Part shown: piece after piece, positions 15,905 through 18,226 of the stretch
How the letters are laid out: each line of letters opens with the position of its first letter
How positions within the stretch are numbered: position 1 is the stretch's first letter
Assembly (NCBI GenBank): GCA_041749015.1
Contig: JBGTCD010000036.1
Location: 1 to 18,226 of the forward strand
Reading direction: 5' to 3'
DNA from: JBGTCD01 sp041749015
GTDB lineage: Bacteria; Bacteroidota; Bacteroidia; Cytophagales; Cyclobacteriaceae
Length of the DNA stretch: 18,226 nucleotides
Translations under genes and position numbers: made by a program
The notes under the pieces: model-generated
What the model was told of the DNA's origin: nothing
The model's input: only the letters and a program-made list of their open reading frames with translations
Database searches by the model: none

Positions 15905-16822
15905 TTATTTACAAATTCGTTTCATTTTTTCAAAATCTTCATAATATCCCAAGCCTCCGGCAGTGTACCAATCTTCACAAGCAGCCTCTTTATGGCCGCG
16001 GGTATAGTGGAAGTTGCCTCGGGCAGAATAATAGGTGCCTTCGTGAGGACTTTGGAAAATTGCCATGGAATAATCTTCAAAAGCATTGTCGAATCCTTTT
16101 AAATTTTCGTATGCCCGAGCCCTTTTGTAAAAGGCATCAGGATTGCCATGGTTAAGATCAATGCTCTTGTCATAGTGGTCAATGGCTTCTTTTGATTGCC
16201 CAAGCTCTAAGAGGGTATTAGCTTTATAATAATAATAGGCATAATTCTCTGCATCGAATGAAAGCACTTCATCGATTTCCTTCAAAGCCGATTTGAAGAG
16301 TTTTTTATCGTACAAAGCCAGGAATTTATAGTAATGATATTTTTCTCTGAATGGGTCCAGTTCTGTGGCTTTACTAAAATCATCGACTGCTCCAGAAAAG
16401 TCACCATCAACATGGCGAATTTTTCCTCTCAAAATATAGGCGTAAGCCGAAGTATCCCTGGGATTCATTTCGATATACCTTGAGTAAAATTTAATCGCTG
16501 TTTTAATATCTCCCAATTTCCGGTAAGCAAATCCCTTATAAATGTATACTAGACTCTGATCCGGATCTATATTGAGTACCTGGTCAAAATCTTTAATGGC
16601 ATTTTCGAAGTCATCATTTTTATAATGTGCAAGGCCTCTCTGCAGATAGGCCTCAATGTACTGGGGTTCTTCTTCAATTGCTCTGGTGAAGTTTTCTATG
16701 GCTTTATCACGATCTACATTTAAATAATGAAATCCGGTATTGTACAGTTTTGCCGCCGTCTGTGCCCATACAGACAGGGCAATGAACTGAAAAAACAAAG
16801 CCAATAAGCAAACACGAATCAT
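15905..16822 (-). CDS. Exported TPR-repeat protein
   Basis: 305 residues with a signal peptide (RVCLLALFFQFIALSVWAQ), then about eight consecutive TPR units covering nearly the whole mature chain, each with the pattern of A-x-x-x-Y/F, A-I-x-D/H-F/Y and a D-P or N-P turn (for example GLAHYKNDDFENAIKDFDQV and RARAYENLKGFDNAFEDYSM). It ends with EAACEDWYTAGGLGY and a final Cys near the C-terminus, a common ending in Bacteroidota TPR proteins. It has no enzymatic domain and most likely serves as a periplasmic protein-binding scaffold. It is first in the operon leading to the prohibitin and gltA genes. It is not a duplicate of the CHAT protein's TPR region, whose repeats are of a different, longer type. 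Confidence 0.88.
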   Translation of the reverse strand: MIRVCLLALFFQFIALSVWAQTAAKLYNTGFHYLNVDRDKAIENFTRAIEEEPQYIEAYLQRGLAHYKNDDFENAIKDFDQVLNIDPDQSLVYIYKGFAYRKLGDIKTAIKFYSRYIEMNPRDTSAYAYILRGKIRHVDGDFSGAVDDFSKATELDPFREKYHYYKFLALYDKKLFKSALKEIDEVLSFDAENYAYYYYKANTLLELGQSKEAIDHYDKSIDLNHGNPDAFYKRARAYENLKGFDNAFEDYSMAIFQSPHEGTYYSARGNFHYTRGHKEAACEDWYTAGGLGYYEDFEKMKRICK

Positions 16823-16848
16823 GTAAATCTGTAAATTCTGTAAAGTTA

Positions 16849-16877
16849 CAAAGCTATAAAATTATCTCTCAAATTTA
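16849..16877 (-). promoter_or_regulatory. Two candidate -7 elements for the TPR-prohibitin-gltA operon
   Basis: On the minus strand TAGCTTTG (16856 down to 16849) and TAAATTTG (16877 down to 16870) both match TAnnTTTG exactly. They lie 27 and 48 bases before the ATG at 16822, sensible distances. Neither has a clear TTG -33 element at 17-23 bases. They may be alternative starts or chance matches in AT-rich DNA. Confidence 0.35.
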
Positions 16878-17004
16878 TATTGAAGACTTCTAAGCGGTAC
16901 ACTTAATTTAAAAACAGAGGGCTTTAAAAAGTGTTTTTTTAATATTTGTCAATTCCATGACCTTTTTGATAGGGGAGAATCGAGAAATTTGATTTTCAAT
17001 AGAG

Positions 17005-17913
17005 ATGAAACGATCAACGCACATAGCACTCTTCTTAACCATCATATTATCAGGCTGTATAGGTACAGACCGGTTAAATGATGAAATTACTAGAGTAAAT
17101 ATTCAATCAGAAAAGACTGCTACACTGATTGGTGGAGAGATTGAATTTTCAGCCTTTCTGGAAAATCAGTTTGGAGACTTTTTTACGGCTCCTGTTGTTT
17201 GGAAATCCAGTGATGAAACTATCTTAATGATAAATTCATCAGGCCATGCCCAAGCCATTGCTAAAGGACAAGTAATGGTGGTCGCTCAATATGATCATAT
17301 AATCAGCAATGAGGTATTAATCACTGTGGTGGAATCAGAAAACGATCCAGCCGAAATAAGAATCCTTACCGATGTCTCTACGGTTGCAGTGGGCGACACC
17401 ATCCAATTTATGGCTGAGGTCACTAATATTCTGGGTGAGGTCCTCCATGACCTGGAAGTAGAATGGTCCAGTTCTGAACCGCAGGTTTTCAATTTTTTTT
17501 CAAGTGGCAATGGCGTGACAGTTATGGAGGGTATTTCTATGATTAAAGCATCCTCAGGAATGATCATGAGCCCAATTAAAAACATTGAAATTGGCTCTGC
17601 TCAAAATTTAGAGGCTACTTTCTCAGGCCTCAATGGCTATACAGTTTCAGGTATGGCGGTGCTTTCACAGTCAGGACCAAACCTGGTTTTGAAGTTTAAG
17701 GATAATTTCAATGCTCAGCCTGGACCGGGCTTGTTTGTTTATTTATCAAATAATATGAATTCGGTTGCAGGGGGCAGGGAGATCAGTACACTTAAGGCCA
17801 ATTCGGGAAGCCAGGTCTACGAGATAGCTAATACAGATATCAATGCGTTCCAATTCGTCATCATTCATTGCAAGCCTTTTAATGTTCCTTTTGGGGCTGG
17901 AAAATTTGAATAA
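17005..17913 (+). CDS. Lipoprotein with two Ig-like (Big-2-type) domains and a C-terminal DM13 domain
   Basis: 302 residues. The N-terminus is a lipoprotein signal: hydrophobic stretch then LSGC, with Cys18 as the lipidated residue. Two beta-sandwich repeats of Big-2 type follow, about 28-110 and 115-196, each with a WKSSD or WSSSE strand and a G-x-A-x-A-like turn. The last 100 residues are a DM13 domain: FSGLNGYTVSGMAVL (206-220), LKFKDNFNAQPGPGLFVYLS (229-248), GSQVYEIA (268-275), and IIHCKPFNVPFGAGKFE with Cys289. DM13 has been proposed to work in redox reactions through its conserved cysteine, often beside DOMON or other oxidoreductase domains, though this is a prediction. The protein should sit on the outer membrane. 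Its stop is one base from the next ATG, so it is coupled to the beta-barrel gene downstream. Confidence 0.85.
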   Translation: MKRSTHIALFLTIILSGCIGTDRLNDEITRVNIQSEKTATLIGGEIEFSAFLENQFGDFFTAPVVWKSSDETILMINSSGHAQAIAKGQVMVVAQYDHIISNEVLITVVESENDPAEIRILTDVSTVAVGDTIQFMAEVTNILGEVLHDLEVEWSSSEPQVFNFFSSGNGVTVMEGISMIKASSGMIMSPIKNIEIGSAQNLEATFSGLNGYTVSGMAVLSQSGPNLVLKFKDNFNAQPGPGLFVYLSNNMNSVAGGREISTLKANSGSQVYEIANTDINAFQFVIIHCKPFNVPFGAGKFE

Positions 17914-17914
17914 T

Positions 17915-18226
17915 ATGGTCAGAAAAATTCTTTTCATACTTATGGGTACTCTTTTTGTCACGATGGTGGCTTCTGCACAAGGTGCCTGGGTGCCTGAATA
18001 TCAAAAGGGTTTTATGAAATTAGATCAAAGGGTCATCATTGCAAATCAGTTGTATAATCCCGATGGTGACATCATTCCAATAACTACTGCTGGTTTTTTT
18101 GCTTCTGGTTTTTTTGGTGAAATAGGATTAGGTAAAAAGTCAAGTATTTCTATAAACTTACCCTTTCTGGTTATTTCTACCTTAAATGAGCGGGAATTTT
18201 TAATGAGTGGTCGCCAGGAACCAGGG
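17915..18226 (+). CDS. Probable outer-membrane beta-barrel protein, 5' part (runs off the window)
   Basis: An open frame of 104 codons from the ATG at 17915 to the end of the window without a stop. It starts with a signal peptide (VRKILFILMGTLFVTMVASA then QGAWVPEYQ) and continues with amphipathic strands typical of a barrel: FMKLDQRVIIANQLYNPDGD, then FFASGFFGEIGLGKKSSISI and NLPFLVI. The pattern (an extended polar strand, then a short turn and a gly/aromatic-rich strand) is that of Bacteroidota outer-membrane barrels, though I cannot name the family from this fragment. The ATG is one base past the stop of the DM13 lipoprotein gene, which implies translational coupling and a joint function in the outer membrane. 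Confidence that it is a real gene is high; product naming is moderate. Confidence 0.75.
   Translation, partial: MVRKILFILMGTLFVTMVASAQGAWVPEYQKGFMKLDQRVIIANQLYNPDGDIIPITTAGFFASGFFGEIGLGKKSSISINLPFLVISTLNEREFLMSGRQEPG

Overview
The window looks like an ordinary chromosomal segment of a Bacteroidota bacterium, most likely of the order Cytophagales. Support comes from a type IX secretion (T9SS) C-terminal sorting domain, several exported TPR proteins and beta-barrel proteins of Bacteroidota type, weak Shine-Dalgarno signals, TAnnTTTG-type -7 promoter elements, a TopA whose C-terminus carries cysteine-poor repeats instead of zinc fingers, and a sirtuin that has lost its zinc cysteines. I see no insertion sequences, phage genes, CRISPR arrays, tRNA or rRNA genes, and no gene whose composition clearly differs from its neighbours.

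Layout. (1) 1-549, + strand: 3' end of an Omp28-like secreted protein with a T9SS sorting domain. (2) 692-4346, - strand: an outer-membrane beta-barrel protein followed 7 bases later by an exported TPR-CHAT protease. (3) 4457-7435, - strand: a tight three-gene run, transcribed histidine phosphatase, then agmatinase-type ureohydrolase, then AGCS sodium/amino-acid symporter. (4) 7436-7618: a divergent, very AT-rich control region with a long T tract and a 12-base direct repeat. (5) 7619-10638, + strand: topA followed 8 bases later by a Sir2 deacylase gene. (6) 10858-12708, + strand: a secreted protein of unknown function, preceded by a 13-base palindrome. (7) 12746-16822, - strand: a five-gene run transcribed as exported TPR protein, prohibitin/SPFH protein, citrate synthase (gltA), acyl-CoA-binding protein and rsmE. 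It meets gene 6 head-on over a short hairpin. (8) 17005-18226, + strand: a DM13 lipoprotein and, one base later, the start of an outer-membrane protein that runs off the window.

How the genes may work together. The window mixes housekeeping functions (DNA topology, TCA-cycle entry, rRNA methylation) with cell-envelope modules. The combinations most worth attention are topA with a sirtuin gene (in E. coli the sirtuin CobB is reported to act on TopA), the beta-barrel plus exported CHAT protease pair, and the DM13 lipoprotein plus beta-barrel pair. The ureohydrolase operon probably handles a guanidino compound, but its exact substrate cannot be fixed from sequence.

No gene-free stretch exceeds 300 bases. 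The longest, 10639-10857 (219 bases), holds only the palindrome and a weak promoter candidate. The 142-base convergent gap at 550-691 holds no convincing terminator.
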